DNA of 64,000 nt from Bin55 sp965203735 (GCA_965203735.1 OZ241909.1:1550001-1614000); one strand, 5' to 3'; counted from the stretch's first letter, positions 18,544 to 27,920 are shown. Translations and numbers: made by a program. Notes: generated by a model not told the origin, from the sequence alone.

Positions 18544-19701
18544 ATGCAACAAGACACGAGCTCCTCAGCTTCGGGAATTCTTCCGGAAGTAGCTGATCAA
18601 GAAGAGACTATTCAACGATTGCGCGCAGAAAATGCTCGACTGCGTTCTGACTTAGAGCACCTCGTAGCCAAGTCACTTGCTACAAGTTCAAACGACACTT
18701 GGACGACCGCGATGAAGCGAGGGATTGAGTATTCAGACGGTCAATCTCACACGAGCTCAATCGGCGCGGGTAGGCTTCTTCGACAGTTATCGGGAATATC
18801 CAAAGAACGAATGAAAGCAGGGAGAATTCGAAACAGCAGCGAGTTCGAATACTTGCCTCGACCTTCCACCGATGAGACCCAACTGGAATCTGACTTTGTT
18901 CGTTGGGGATATTGTCTGGTAAAGGACGCTTTGAGTCCGTCTCAGATACAGCGACAAATGGACCGACTCGTCGATCAGGCCCAAGCAGAACGCAAGCTAG
19001 ACACGGCAATTATGACGAGCCGCAACGATAGAGCTCAGCTCGTGAACAATCTTGTACTTAAAGGCGACGTCTTTCGAGATATCGTGGAATTCAAGGAATC
19101 CGCAGCACAACGTGGACCGCTTGTTGACCGGCTATTGACCAAGATCATGGGGGAGGGTTTTGGTCTCGGGTGCGCGCATGGGTCGATTGTTCATCAAGGC
19201 GGTGGTCTGCAAGAGCTTCATATAGACCAAGGTTTGCTTCCGCTGCCGTATCCGCCGTTTCCATTTGGCTCGCTGATCATCTGGTGTTTCTCGGACTTTA
19301 GTCTCGAGAACGGCGCCACGTACATTGTCCCTGGTTCTCATCGAACATCCGATGGCTCAACAGTTTTTTCAGTCGGAGCTAATTTGATGGAATTGGTGGA
19401 TTCAGAACCTGGTCTCGTCGCAATTTGTGCACCAGCCGGAACCTGCATTCTCACCGACACACGTGTCTTGCATTGCGGTGGGCGACGCACCGCCCCCGGC
19501 ACTCGATACGGCCTAAGGTGTCACTACAACAGGCACTTCATTCGTGCACTACATGAACAGAGCGGTGCAAACCATCACGTACCTGACGAGATCCATGCCT
19601 TGCTCTCAGATCGTCTGAAACACATGATGGGTATTACTCAAAGCAACCTCAACCCTATCGGAGAGCTCTCTTGTAACGATTTGTCAGACGATGACAATTG
19701 A
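18544..19701 (+). CDS. PhyH-family Fe(II)/2-oxoglutarate-dependent dioxygenase with N-terminal coiled coil
   Basis: A 385-residue protein from the ATG at 18544 (an upstream TTG at 18493 would add 17 residues). Residues 15-43 form a short coiled coil (EETIQRLRAENARLRSDL). The catalytic double-stranded beta helix has the iron ligands H226 and D228 (ELHIDQG) and distal H310 (RVLHCGG), with a 2-oxoglutarate-binding Arg at 321 or 325 (RYGLR). The core GATYIVPGSH is typical of phytanoyl-CoA dioxygenase-like enzymes. These hydroxylate small lipophilic or other metabolites using O2 and 2-oxoglutarate; the substrate is unknown. The gene is convergent with hemH (13 bp gap) and shows no operon partner. 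Confidence 0.85.
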   Translation: MQQDTSSSASGILPEVADQEETIQRLRAENARLRSDLEHLVAKSLATSSNDTWTTAMKRGIEYSDGQSHTSSIGAGRLLRQLSGISKERMKAGRIRNSSEFEYLPRPSTDETQLESDFVRWGYCLVKDALSPSQIQRQMDRLVDQAQAERKLDTAIMTSRNDRAQLVNNLVLKGDVFRDIVEFKESAAQRGPLVDRLLTKIMGEGFGLGCAHGSIVHQGGGLQELHIDQGLLPLPYPPFPFGSLIIWCFSDFSLENGATYIVPGSHRTSDGSTVFSVGANLMELVDSEPGLVAICAPAGTCILTDTRVLHCGGRRTAPGTRYGLRCHYNRHFIRALHEQSGANHHVPDEIHALLSDRLKHMMGITQSNLNPIGELSCNDLSDDDN

Positions 19702-19714
19702 GTTTGTGGAGTTG

Positions 19715-20701
19715 CTAGATTGAGGTCTGTTCATTGATTAGATTGACCAGACATCGTATCCACTGCGGATCAGCATTCAGTGAGGAAATCAATTGCAATT
19801 CTTTGCCTCCGTGGGACAAGAACAACTCTCTAGCCTGAATACCGATTTCTTCTAGTGTTTCGAGGTTGTCTACGGTAAACGCCGGACAGACAACTGCAAT
19901 TCTCCGAATTTCCTGATCTGCCAAGTTGGAGACGGTTGCGACTGTAGAGGGCTCCAACCACTTTAGTCTTCCCAATCGAGACTGAAACGACACGGAGTAA
20001 GGCAATCCCAGGTTAGCACCCAGAAAGTTTGCTGTGTGCATACACTGGTAGCGATAACAGGTTGCATGCGATTCTGATCTCACTTCGCAGCAGTTTTCGT
20101 TCTTTAGGCAATGATTACTCGTTGGATCAGCTTTCATGATGTGTCTTTCAGGCAAACTATGGAAACTGATCACGATGTGCTCGATGTTGTCCTTGAGCTC
20201 TTGTCGTGTGTGCCTCAACAATGCCTCCAAGTATTCAGGTCGGTCGAAAAAAGGCGGGACGACCGAGAATTTGCGATCACCAACTAGCTTTCGAGCATGT
20301 TCAACTGTGGTGGTTACGGTCGAGTCGGCATGTTGAGGATAGAGCGGAACGAGTACGATGTGATCCACATAGGGTGTTGCCTCAATGGCGTTACGAAGCG
20401 ACGGTTCGCCATAACGCATGGCTGCCACAGCTGGAAGTCCGGAATTCCTCAGTTCCTTTGCAATCGTTTCGGTGAAACGGCGAAGAGGGCCTCTTTCACA
20501 CGACCAAATTGACTGGTACGCCAGGGATGATCGTCTACTGCGGAGTGGTGCGATAAGTCCTCTAACCAGGATTTGTCGAATTGGACTTGGTAAGTCAATG
20601 ACATAGGGATCTGTTAGGAATTCGCAAAGAAATTTCTGTACGTCCCTGTTTGTGGGGGAGGCGGGCGAGCCGAGATTGGCAATTACAACTCTCAGACTCA
20701 T
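19715..20701 (-). CDS. hemH: Ferrochelatase
   Basis: The 328-residue protein inserts Fe(II) into protoporphyrin IX, the last step of protoheme synthesis. The family signature ISFHSLPERH holds the metal-binding His181, and the second conserved acidic element (DNLETLEEI) lies near residues 268-276. Between them is a Cys-rich segment with C198, C204, C205, C215 and C220, where many gammaproteobacterial ferrochelatases also have clustered Cys; whether it binds a cluster here cannot be told. Length is normal. The start at 20701 gives MSLRVVIANLGSP, the expected N-terminus. It is transcribed alone, convergent with the PhyH gene. Confidence 0.95.
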   Translation of the reverse strand: MSLRVVIANLGSPASPTNRDVQKFLCEFLTDPYVIDLPSPIRQILVRGLIAPLRSRRSSLAYQSIWSCERGPLRRFTETIAKELRNSGLPAVAAMRYGEPSLRNAIEATPYVDHIVLVPLYPQHADSTVTTTVEHARKLVGDRKFSVVPPFFDRPEYLEALLRHTRQELKDNIEHIVISFHSLPERHIMKADPTSNHCLKNENCCEVRSESHATCYRYQCMHTANFLGANLGLPYSVSFQSRLGRLKWLEPSTVATVSNLADQEIRRIAVVCPAFTVDNLETLEEIGIQARELFLSHGGKELQLISSLNADPQWIRCLVNLINEQTSI

Positions 20702-20720
20702 ATCAATTGCATTCTCTTTA

Positions 20721-20741
20721 GTGACCAGTCACCTTTTTTTT
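20721..20741 (+). terminator. Short palindrome followed by T8 (possible weak terminator)
   Basis: GTGACCAGTCAC (20721-20732) is a palindrome (GTGAC, CA, GTCAC) followed by CTTTTTTTT. On the plus strand it would sit between the hemH 5' end and the quinone oxidoreductase gene, so it could stop antisense read-through from the PhyH gene. The stem is only 4-5 bp, too short for a confident intrinsic terminator. It also lies in the likely hemH promoter region. Confidence 0.25.
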
Positions 20742-20940
20742 CGGGGTGGTAGCTCGCCTGATTTGCCAGTACGTTTATTGCTTCTCGTTTCAATTAACTA
20801 GCATTTGGCTGGGCTATCTTGTCAAAAGGGTTTCGTGGTGTTCTCGTTCTCTGACAAGCCAACAGTATGCCAACGATTCATGGGAAGTTTCTCAGTTTGG
20901 TACTTTGCATGGTAGGTGCAACCGGTGATAAAGATAATGC

Positions 20941-21948
20941 ATGCTTGTCCTGTCTAGCGGTGAGTGTACAACTGAAGTGAAAGCCGTTGTCCAACACCAA
21001 GATCAGCTGTCTTGGGAAGAAGTTCCAGATTTACAAGCAAAGAGGGGAGAGGTCCGTATTGCAGTTCATGCCAGTGCTGTGAATAGAGCGGACCTCTCGC
21101 AGAGAGCAGGAGGATATCCTCCTCCGCCAGGTGCTAGTCCAATTATGGGACTGGAGTGCTCAGGCGTTGTGGACAGCGTTGGTGAAGGTGTAACGAGCAT
21201 CGACGAGGGCGATCGAGTATGTGCCTTGTTGTCTGGAGGAGGCTACGCAGAGAGCGTAACTGTACCTGCTGGGCAGGTCTTGAGAATTCCAGGAAATATT
21301 GGTTTTGAGGCAGCCGCTGCACTTCCCGAAGTTCTGGCTACTGCATATCTAAATCTGTACATGGAAGCAAGTCTGCAACCTGGAGAGACTGTACTCATTC
21401 ATGCTGGCGGCAGCGGAGTTGGAACGTCAGCTGTTCAGCTTTGTAAGTCCTTTCGCAATCCATGCTTCGTTACTGCCGGGTCTGAAGAAAAGATTCAGAG
21501 GTGCAAGGAACTGGGAGCTTCATCTGGTTGCGTACGAACCGATGAAGACTTCGTCGGATTGGTTTCTGAGTGGACCAAGAGCAATGGTGTCGATGTGATC
21601 TTGGATCCTGTCGGGGCGGCGTATTTCGAAAAGAATCTCAAAGTTCTGGCGACCGACGGAAGATTGGTTGTCATTGGTTTGATGGGAGGAGGCGATGCAG
21701 AGATTGCCCTCGGTCGGTTGATGGTGAAACGTCAATCAGTCATTGGTTCGACGTTGCGAGCTCGTCCGATTGCTGCAAAGGCACAAGTCATGGATGAATT
21801 GAAGAAGAGGGTGTGGCCACTGATTGAGTCAGGAAAAATACAACCCATCATCGATCGGGTAGTTCCAATCGAAAACGTAGACGAAGCCCACAAGCTGATT
21901 GCTTCAAACTCGACTTTCGGAAAAGTCGTGCTCCGAGTCTGTCCTTAG
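20941..21948 (+). CDS. NAD(P)H quinone oxidoreductase (zinc-independent MDR family, PIG3-like)
   Basis: A 335-residue medium-chain dehydrogenase/reductase without zinc ligands. It shows the quinone oxidoreductase features NRADLSQRAGGYPPPPG in the substrate region, GLECSGVV, GDRVCAL and the Rossmann motif HAGGSGVGTSAVQL. Such enzymes reduce quinones or enals with NADPH, often in stress tolerance. The usual family start M-K-A aligns with VKAVV at the GTG at 20977, so the first 12 residues from the ATG at 20941 may not be real; neither start has a strong Shine-Dalgarno sequence. The 3' end overlaps the convergent valS by 4 bp. Confidence 0.85.
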   Translation: MLVLSSGECTTEVKAVVQHQDQLSWEEVPDLQAKRGEVRIAVHASAVNRADLSQRAGGYPPPPGASPIMGLECSGVVDSVGEGVTSIDEGDRVCALLSGGGYAESVTVPAGQVLRIPGNIGFEAAAALPEVLATAYLNLYMEASLQPGETVLIHAGGSGVGTSAVQLCKSFRNPCFVTAGSEEKIQRCKELGASSGCVRTDEDFVGLVSEWTKSNGVDVILDPVGAAYFEKNLKVLATDGRLVVIGLMGGGDAEIALGRLMVKRQSVIGSTLRARPIAAKAQVMDELKKRVWPLIESGKIQPIIDRVVPIENVDEAHKLIASNSTFGKVVLRVCP

Positions 21949-24734
21949 TTTGGCAATTTAGAAGCTTGTTGGCGGAGAGTCTCTCGTTGCGACCTAAGAG
22001 ACACTGCTTTTTCTCTTTGGGTGTTCACAATGTCTGGTGGTGCCCTTTGAACAAAGTTCTCATTGTTGAGCTTTGCTGTAACTCCTGCTAGTTCCTTATC
22101 AATACGATTCAGTTCTTTGTTTATGCGATTGCGTTCAGACGCGATTTCCTCCGCGTCTACGAAAGGAACCGTAATTTTTAAGCCATCAACGAGCTGAACA
22201 GACCCTTGGCTGTTGCCATTTTCCTCTTCGGACCACGAGAGCCTGGATACATGAGCCAATTTGCATAGAAGCGCTTTGTTGTACTCCGACAGTTTGCGAT
22301 CTTCGGGGGACCCTTCGCTCAGCGCTACGTGCACGTTTTTTCTTGGAGAGATTTGGCGTTCACCCCGTACATTGCGAATTGCCGTAACAACATTCTTCAG
22401 CCATTCAATATTTGATTCCGCTTGACTATCGGAAGGAAGATCTTCGGCTGTCGGATATCGTTCCAGCATTAGTGAAGGAGAGTCTCGTCCCACAACATCT
22501 GCAACCTGTTTCCACAGTGTTTCGGTAACAAATGGCATTACCGGATGAAGAACTCTTAGTAGTAGCTCAAGCACTTCGAGTAGCGTGTACTTCGCTCCGT
22601 TCTTGACATCCTCTTGAACATCCTCGTCGTAAATTAGAGGTTTTGTTAGTTCGAGGTACCAATCGCAATATTCATGCCATACGAAGTCATGCATGTGTTT
22701 TGCACACAGGTCGAACCGATAGGTATCAAACGCTCTGCGACAATCTTCGATGAGATTTCTTGTACGAGACCGAATCCAGCGATCTGCTACCGAAAGTTCC
22801 ATCGGAGCGTTGGGATCGAATCCCTCACAGTTCGCCATAACAAACTTTGTTGCGTTCCACAGCTTGTTGCAAAAGAAGTGATAGCCCTCCACACGGTTGA
22901 CGTCCAGACTGTAGTTGCTCGAGGGCGAAGCAATGGCGCAGAGCGTGAATCTCAGCGCGTCTGCACCGAACGCTTTTATCCCTTCAGGAAAATCGCGTCT
23001 AGTTGCTCGTTCTATTCGTTCAGCCATGCGAGGCTGTGTGAGATCTTGCGTGCGTTTCGCTACGAGGCCTTCGACGTCAATTCCATCGACGAGATCAAGG
23101 GGGTCCAGACCGTTTCCTGCCGTCTTGGACATTTTCGCCCCTTCGGCATCGCGTATCAGTCCAGTAATGTAGACCTTCTTAAACGGTACTTCGTCGGTAA
23201 ATCGCAAAGTCATCATGATCATGCGCGCCACCCAAAAAAAGATGATGTCGTGACCGGTGACAAGTACGTCTGTCGGGTGATACTTATGCAGTTCGGGTGT
23301 GTCTTCTGGCCAACCTAAAGTCCCGAACGTCCACAACGCGCTCGAAAACCATGTTTCTAGTACGTCAGGGTCGCGTTCAAGCGATACATCTGCTGCAAGA
23401 TTGGCCTTCTCCCTTGCCTCCGCTTCTGTACGACCCACGTAGATATTCTGTTCGGAGTCGTACCAAGCTGGAATCTGGTGGCCCCACCACTGCTGGCGGC
23501 TGATACACCAATCGCGAATCTCTCGCATCCATGCGTAGTAAACGTTCTCCCAGTGTTTAGGTACAAATTCAATGTGTCCTTCCTGGACGACCTGAACCGC
23601 TCTTTCCGCAAGTGGCTGGACATTGACAAACCATTGATTAGTTAGGAGCGGTTCAACAATTACATTGGACCGTTCCCCACGTGGAATTTTGACGGAGTAT
23701 GGTTCGACAGAGTCGAGGAGATCAGATTCTTCTAGGTCTTGAACTATGGCGCGACGAGCATCGAATCGATCCATGCCCCGATACCGCGGAGGCGAATTCT
23801 CATTCAGGGTTGCCGAAGGCGAAAGTATGTTGATTTGTTCGAGTTTGTGGCGTGTTCCGATTTCGTTATCGTCGAAGTCGTGTGCAGGTGTGATCTTTAG
23901 GCATCCTGTACCGAACTCCATGTCAACATGATCGTCCGCAATAATCGGAATGCTTCGATTTGCTAGTGGCAGATTGACAGTCTGGCCGATGATGGATACG
24001 TAGCGTTCATCCGTGGGATTTACTGCAACAGCGGTATCGCCCAGCATAGTTTCCGGGCGCGTAGTCGCAACGACGACGTAGTCTTTTCCATTTGAGGTCC
24101 GAATTCCATTGGCGAGTGGATACTTGATGTGCCAAAGATGACCTTCTTCAGACTCAGCGACAACTTCGAGGTCGGACAAGGCTGTTTTCAACTTGGGGTC
24201 CCAATTAACCAGCCGTGTACCTTTGTAGATCAGTCCGTCTTCATATAGACGAACGAAAACCTCGGTTACAGCTCGCGAGAACCCTTCGTCCATCGTGAAT
24301 CGCTCACGCGACCAATCGACTGAAGCGCCCATCCGCCGCATCTGCTGGGTTATCGTTCCTCCCGACTCTTTCTTCCATTCCCAGACTCGGTCAACGAATT
24401 TTTCTCGCCCTAGATCAGACGGCGACAGTCCTTGTGCTCTTAGTTGCTCCGTCACAACCATTTGCGTCGAAATTCCAGCATGATCTGTACCGGTTTGCCA
24501 CAAGGTGTCGAATCCGGACATTCGGCGATATCGGATTATTGCGTCCATCAGGGTTTGTTGAAACGCATGTCCGACATGCAAGGTTCCCGTCACATTGGGA
24601 GGGGGTATAGCAATCGAAAATGGCTTGCCGTCACCGCTCGGATCGAAGTAGCCACTTTGCTCCCACTCTGCATAGAGATCGGCTTCGATCGACTTTGGAT
24701 CAAAGGAACCTTCAAGTAACTGCTTAGTGCTCAT
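21945..24734 (-). CDS. valS: Valine--tRNA ligase
   Basis: A 929-residue class I aminoacyl-tRNA synthetase that charges tRNA-Val. The HIGH-like motif is HVGH (53-56) after PPPNVTGTL, the KMSKT loop is near residue 534, the editing (CP1) domain lies between them, and a C-terminal coiled-coil arm (about 855-929) is typical of ValRS. It overlaps the 3' end of holC by 4 bp (ATGA), so the two are translationally coupled in the classical holC-valS order. Length and N-terminus are normal. The convergent quinone oxidoreductase gene overlaps its stop. Confidence 0.97.
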   Translation of the reverse strand: MSTKQLLEGSFDPKSIEADLYAEWEQSGYFDPSGDGKPFSIAIPPPNVTGTLHVGHAFQQTLMDAIIRYRRMSGFDTLWQTGTDHAGISTQMVVTEQLRAQGLSPSDLGREKFVDRVWEWKKESGGTITQQMRRMGASVDWSRERFTMDEGFSRAVTEVFVRLYEDGLIYKGTRLVNWDPKLKTALSDLEVVAESEEGHLWHIKYPLANGIRTSNGKDYVVVATTRPETMLGDTAVAVNPTDERYVSIIGQTVNLPLANRSIPIIADDHVDMEFGTGCLKITPAHDFDDNEIGTRHKLEQINILSPSATLNENSPPRYRGMDRFDARRAIVQDLEESDLLDSVEPYSVKIPRGERSNVIVEPLLTNQWFVNVQPLAERAVQVVQEGHIEFVPKHWENVYYAWMREIRDWCISRQQWWGHQIPAWYDSEQNIYVGRTEAEAREKANLAADVSLERDPDVLETWFSSALWTFGTLGWPEDTPELHKYHPTDVLVTGHDIIFFWVARMIMMTLRFTDEVPFKKVYITGLIRDAEGAKMSKTAGNGLDPLDLVDGIDVEGLVAKRTQDLTQPRMAERIERATRRDFPEGIKAFGADALRFTLCAIASPSSNYSLDVNRVEGYHFFCNKLWNATKFVMANCEGFDPNAPMELSVADRWIRSRTRNLIEDCRRAFDTYRFDLCAKHMHDFVWHEYCDWYLELTKPLIYDEDVQEDVKNGAKYTLLEVLELLLRVLHPVMPFVTETLWKQVADVVGRDSPSLMLERYPTAEDLPSDSQAESNIEWLKNVVTAIRNVRGERQISPRKNVHVALSEGSPEDRKLSEYNKALLCKLAHVSRLSWSEEENGNSQGSVQLVDGLKITVPFVDAEEIASERNRINKELNRIDKELAGVTAKLNNENFVQRAPPDIVNTQREKAVSLRSQRETLRQQASKLPN

Positions 24735-25201
24735 GTCTCTTCGGGAGGTGGTTGCGTTGGCGGACTTACAAAATCTGTGTCTTCGTCATGTAGTTCGTGA
24801 AAGAGTTCATAGTTAAGAGAACGATATTGCCTGTAGTGCTCTCTTGCTCGTGGTCTTTCCGTGGTAAGGACGATCTCACATGTCTTGTGAAATTTGCTGG
24901 CCATGTCCGGAACACTGGAGGTTGTATTAATCAACACATCGCCAGCCCCTTCAAACTGGGATTCAGCGTTAAGAGTAACGAGACAAGAATCGGATCTTCC
25001 TGCGAGCACAACATGAGGAACAAATCTCCCGGCAGGATGTTCCCACAGCATTTCCTCCATTTCGTCCAAGTACTTCTGGTTAGGAACCAAAATATGAGCC
25101 CGTAATTGGCTATAGCAATAATCCGAAGCCAATTTGCAAGCAAATCTCTGACGTGAGACTTCATCGTCTGTCGATAACAGGTAAAAAGTAACCGTTGACA
25201 C
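24731..25201 (-). CDS. holC: DNA polymerase III subunit chi
   Basis: This clamp-loader accessory subunit links the replicase to SSB. The core VTFYLLSTDDEVSRQRFACK and AGDVLINTTS match HolC. I place the start at the GTG at 25201, giving 156 residues. It is preceded by AAGGA ten bases upstream and puts the first beta strand (VTFYLL) three residues from the N-terminus, as in known HolC. The frame stays open to 25312, but that 37-residue extension is basic, lacks family similarity and would run into the lptF start region. It overlaps valS by 4 bp. The usual upstream pepA gene is missing. Confidence 0.9.
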   Translation of the reverse strand: MSTVTFYLLSTDDEVSRQRFACKLASDYCYSQLRAHILVPNQKYLDEMEEMLWEHPAGRFVPHVVLAGRSDSCLVTLNAESQFEGAGDVLINTTSSVPDMASKFHKTCEIVLTTERPRAREHYRQYRSLNYELFHELHDEDTDFVSPPTQPPPEET

Positions 25202-25317
25202 TTCTAAATATTCCTTAACATGAAGCTTTCGGATTGACCTTTTCGACGGGACTTTGCTTGCGTCCTTGGAGTGTCGCATACCACTGCGCCGAAGAAGCAT
25301 TTTAAGAATCACACAAG

Positions 25318-26379
25318 ATGCGCACTGTTTATAGATACGTGGCTAAGGAACTGCTCCTTGTACTGTGTGTCGTTTTTGCGATTCTGATTTTCATCGGTGT
25401 CGGATTTCGTCTTACTGGGTATTTGCAGGAAGCGGCTAACGGTAGATTTGATGCCGATGTACTGTGGACGTTGATAGCACTTCGTCTACCGGAATTTGTT
25501 CAAATCGTCTTGCCTTTCTCACTATTCCTTTCGATAGTAGTAACTCTGGGAAGAGTCCACGCGGACCAAGAATTCGTTGTGTTGGTATCAGGAGGGATGG
25601 GGCCGCCCAAGATGATTCGATGGCTCATGAGCATCGTCGTTCCATGCTCAATAGTCGTAGGACTGCTTAGCCTTCAAGTCACGCCTCGAGCTACCGCATC
25701 AGTTGTGGAATTAGTAGCGGATCAAGCCATTTCCTCAGAAATTGCAGCAATTGTTCCGGGCAAGTTCCGAATGTTCTCGGGTGGGCGAAGGACGATTTAT
25801 GCAGAGAGCATTGATCGAGACAGCCGTACGCTTTCCGATCTCTTCTATTCCGAGACAAGTAGCGACCAAACGACAACTGTTGTGGCTACGACGGCGCAAA
25901 TCCGCGTTGGCACATTGGCAGGAGAACGTCTGCTTGTTCTTAAGGACGGCCGAAGATATGAAGGAACTCCCGGAACGAGAAACTATCGAGTAGTGAATTT
26001 TGAAGAACTGGCATTACGCCTCGAATTGGAGGAAGCGCTTCCGTTGGATCTCGAACTGGAATCACGTCCTACTTCCGAACTCGATCTCAGTCGACCGGAA
26101 GATGTCCAGGAGTTACATTGGCGAATCGCGCTACCTCTCATTACTTTGCTTGGATGCTTGTTCGCTTACGGAATATCGAGAACCAAGCCACGGTCTGGTC
26201 GCTTCGGACAGATCGTGCCAGGAATTTTGATATTCGTTGCTTACTACGTACTGCTTGTGGTAGCTCGACAAGGCATGGCTCAGAGTGAGTTGCTCAGCAC
26301 CCTGGCATTGTGGCCAGTCCATGCTGTAGTTGGACTTGCAGCAATGTACATGATCATCAAGCAGAGCAGGCCGGCGTGA
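25318..26379 (+). CDS. lptF: LPS export ABC transporter permease LptF
   Basis: A 353-residue inner-membrane permease of the LptB2FGC complex, which extracts lipopolysaccharide from the inner membrane and passes it to the periplasmic Lpt bridge. It has the YjgP/YjgQ layout: three N-terminal membrane segments, a periplasmic beta-jellyroll (about 130-250) and three C-terminal segments. The N-terminus YRYVAKELLLVLCVVFAIL is typical. Its stop overlaps the lptG start by 1 bp (TGATG), so the two are coupled. It is divergent from holC; about 116 bp between the starts must hold both promoters. Confidence 0.95.
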   Translation: MRTVYRYVAKELLLVLCVVFAILIFIGVGFRLTGYLQEAANGRFDADVLWTLIALRLPEFVQIVLPFSLFLSIVVTLGRVHADQEFVVLVSGGMGPPKMIRWLMSIVVPCSIVVGLLSLQVTPRATASVVELVADQAISSEIAAIVPGKFRMFSGGRRTIYAESIDRDSRTLSDLFYSETSSDQTTTVVATTAQIRVGTLAGERLLVLKDGRRYEGTPGTRNYRVVNFEELALRLELEEALPLDLELESRPTSELDLSRPEDVQELHWRIALPLITLLGCLFAYGISRTKPRSGRFGQIVPGILIFVAYYVLLVVARQGMAQSELLSTLALWPVHAVVGLAAMYMIIKQSRPA

Positions 26380-27440
26380 TGATTCGAAAGTTCGATCTAT
26401 ATATTCTCCGAAGCTTAACCTTGAGTATGTTAGTAGTCTTGTTGTGCATTGTTGTTCTGATGAGTCTCTTTGGATTCATCGACGAAGCTCAGGGAACAGG
26501 CGAAGCTCGCGACTTTCTCTCAGTTGCCTTGTTGGTTGTCTTGTCCATTCCAATGCAACTCGGTGAAATGGTTCCCTATGTGATTTTCCTAGGATCAGTA
26601 ATTGGACTAGGGACGCTGAGCTCAACATCAGAAATAACTGTTCTGCGAGTGGCGGGCGTTTCGCAATGGCGAGTAGCAGCATCAGCCTCTTTCGCTGCCG
26701 TACTCTTCCTGGTACTCATGTGGGTGGTTGCTGAGTACGTCGGACCGAAGGCTACTGAGTTGGCTTCCGGTTTCAATCCCGCTGAGTCATCTACCAAAGT
26801 CGGACGAGGATACTGGTACCGCGAGGGCAACATCTTCACATGGTTCCGGGACATTGAAGAAACAGGTGAAGTCACAGAGATAAAACAGTTTGAGTTTGAT
26901 GAGCAAAAAGCACTTGTGCGTGCTACTGAGTCGGCGCGTGGAACTCCACTCTCAGGATCTCATGGTTGGGAGTTGGTCGATGTACGGGAGACACTATTTG
27001 ATTCGGAATCATCAACAACGCAGCTCTCGAGCGAACGTGTATGGAACCTGGAGAGCAACTTTCCTTCGTTTCGGGCTCGTGTACGTCGAGATCCCGAAGA
27101 TCTCTCGATTTTGGATCTGGATCGCCACATTGACTATCTGAAGAATGAAGGATTGAACTCGGGTACGTTTGAGATTGCTTTTTGGTCGCGATTAACTACG
27201 CCGGCCGCAGTGATTGGACTAGTTCTTGTTGCGGTGGGGTTCGTACTTGGACCACTGCGCGAAACCGGTATGGGCACTCGATTGACCGCAGGGATTGGTG
27301 CTGGTGTTTTTTTTGGTTATCTGCAGCAGACGTTGGGACCGTTGGCTCTGTTGTACAACCTGCCGGCTGTGTTGGGAGTATTTGTTCCCATCTTTTTGAT
27401 GTGGGGTGTTGGGTTCTTGCTGCTAAGACGTCTTACGTGA
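26379..27440 (+). CDS. lptG: LPS export ABC transporter permease LptG
   Basis: The second permease of the LPS export complex, 353 residues from the ATG at 26379, which overlaps the lptF stop (TGATG). An earlier start at 26310 lies inside lptF and would give a non-homologous N-terminus. Features are the N-terminal MIRKFDLYILRSL, membrane segments, the periplasmic jellyroll and a C-terminal set with the Gly-rich GIGAGVFFGYLQQTLGPLALLY typical of LptG. The 3' end overlaps the convergent RDD gene by 18 bp. Confidence 0.95.
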   Translation: MIRKFDLYILRSLTLSMLVVLLCIVVLMSLFGFIDEAQGTGEARDFLSVALLVVLSIPMQLGEMVPYVIFLGSVIGLGTLSSTSEITVLRVAGVSQWRVAASASFAAVLFLVLMWVVAEYVGPKATELASGFNPAESSTKVGRGYWYREGNIFTWFRDIEETGEVTEIKQFEFDEQKALVRATESARGTPLSGSHGWELVDVRETLFDSESSTTQLSSERVWNLESNFPSFRARVRRDPEDLSILDLDRHIDYLKNEGLNSGTFEIAFWSRLTTPAAVIGLVLVAVGFVLGPLRETGMGTRLTAGIGAGVFFGYLQQTLGPLALLYNLPAVLGVFVPIFLMWGVGFLLLRRLT

Positions 27441-27920
27441 TTGGTTTTTTTTGGAATACCTAACAACGTAGCTGTCGGAGAAGATGTCGGGCCATGAACG
27501 ACGCAGCGGGTCGATCCAAATCCAGTAGTACCCCACTCCTAGCGTAAGAAACGATGCCATCGCTCCGCAAAATCGAAAAAATGCTTTTCGAAGAGTGAAC
27601 GGTTGCTCGGATTCAAGTCTTAGTCTCCATGCGAGCATGCCGATTGTCTGTCCTTTGTGTATCCAGAAGAAAGCAAAGAAGACAAAGAGCTCAATGAACA
27701 AGAGACTTTGAACCCAAGCCCCCACCACGGAGTCACCTGTTAAAGTCACCAGCAATACGATCGTGAAAACCCAGATCGCGGCAACAATAATTGTGTCGTA
27801 GAGCATCGCGGCCAAACGGTATCGAAAAGGCGCACGTTCTCCTCCATCGACGGCGTACACGGATTCCGTGGCTGTGTCATCGGATTTCGATCCAGAGCGT
27901 TGCTTGCCGTCTGAGTCCAT
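27423..27920 (-). CDS. RDD family membrane protein
   Basis: A 165-residue protein with a polar N-terminus and about four membrane segments. The RDD signature is present in modified form: FRYRLAAMLYDTIIVAAIW at the start of the domain and KGQTIGMLAWRLRLE in the middle. RDD proteins are small inner-membrane proteins, some linked to ion transport, with mostly unknown roles. It is frequently found next to lptF/lptG in gammaproteobacteria, as here. Its 3' coding end overlaps the end of lptG. Confidence 0.85.
   Translation of the reverse strand: MDSDGKQRSGSKSDDTATESVYAVDGGERAPFRYRLAAMLYDTIIVAAIWVFTIVLLVTLTGDSVVGAWVQSLLFIELFVFFAFFWIHKGQTIGMLAWRLRLESEQPFTLRKAFFRFCGAMASFLTLGVGYYWIWIDPLRRSWPDIFSDSYVVRYSKKNQSRKTS

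Noticed and set aside
22674..23318. 214-codon plus-strand frame inside valS
   Set aside because: Antisense to a highly conserved part of valS; the product is low-complexity in character with no recognisable domain.
27443..27451. T-run after lptG considered as an intrinsic terminator
   Set aside because: The only nearby palindrome (TAAGACGTCTTA) is separated from the T-run by nine bases and has a 2-nt centre, so it does not form a standard terminator hairpin.
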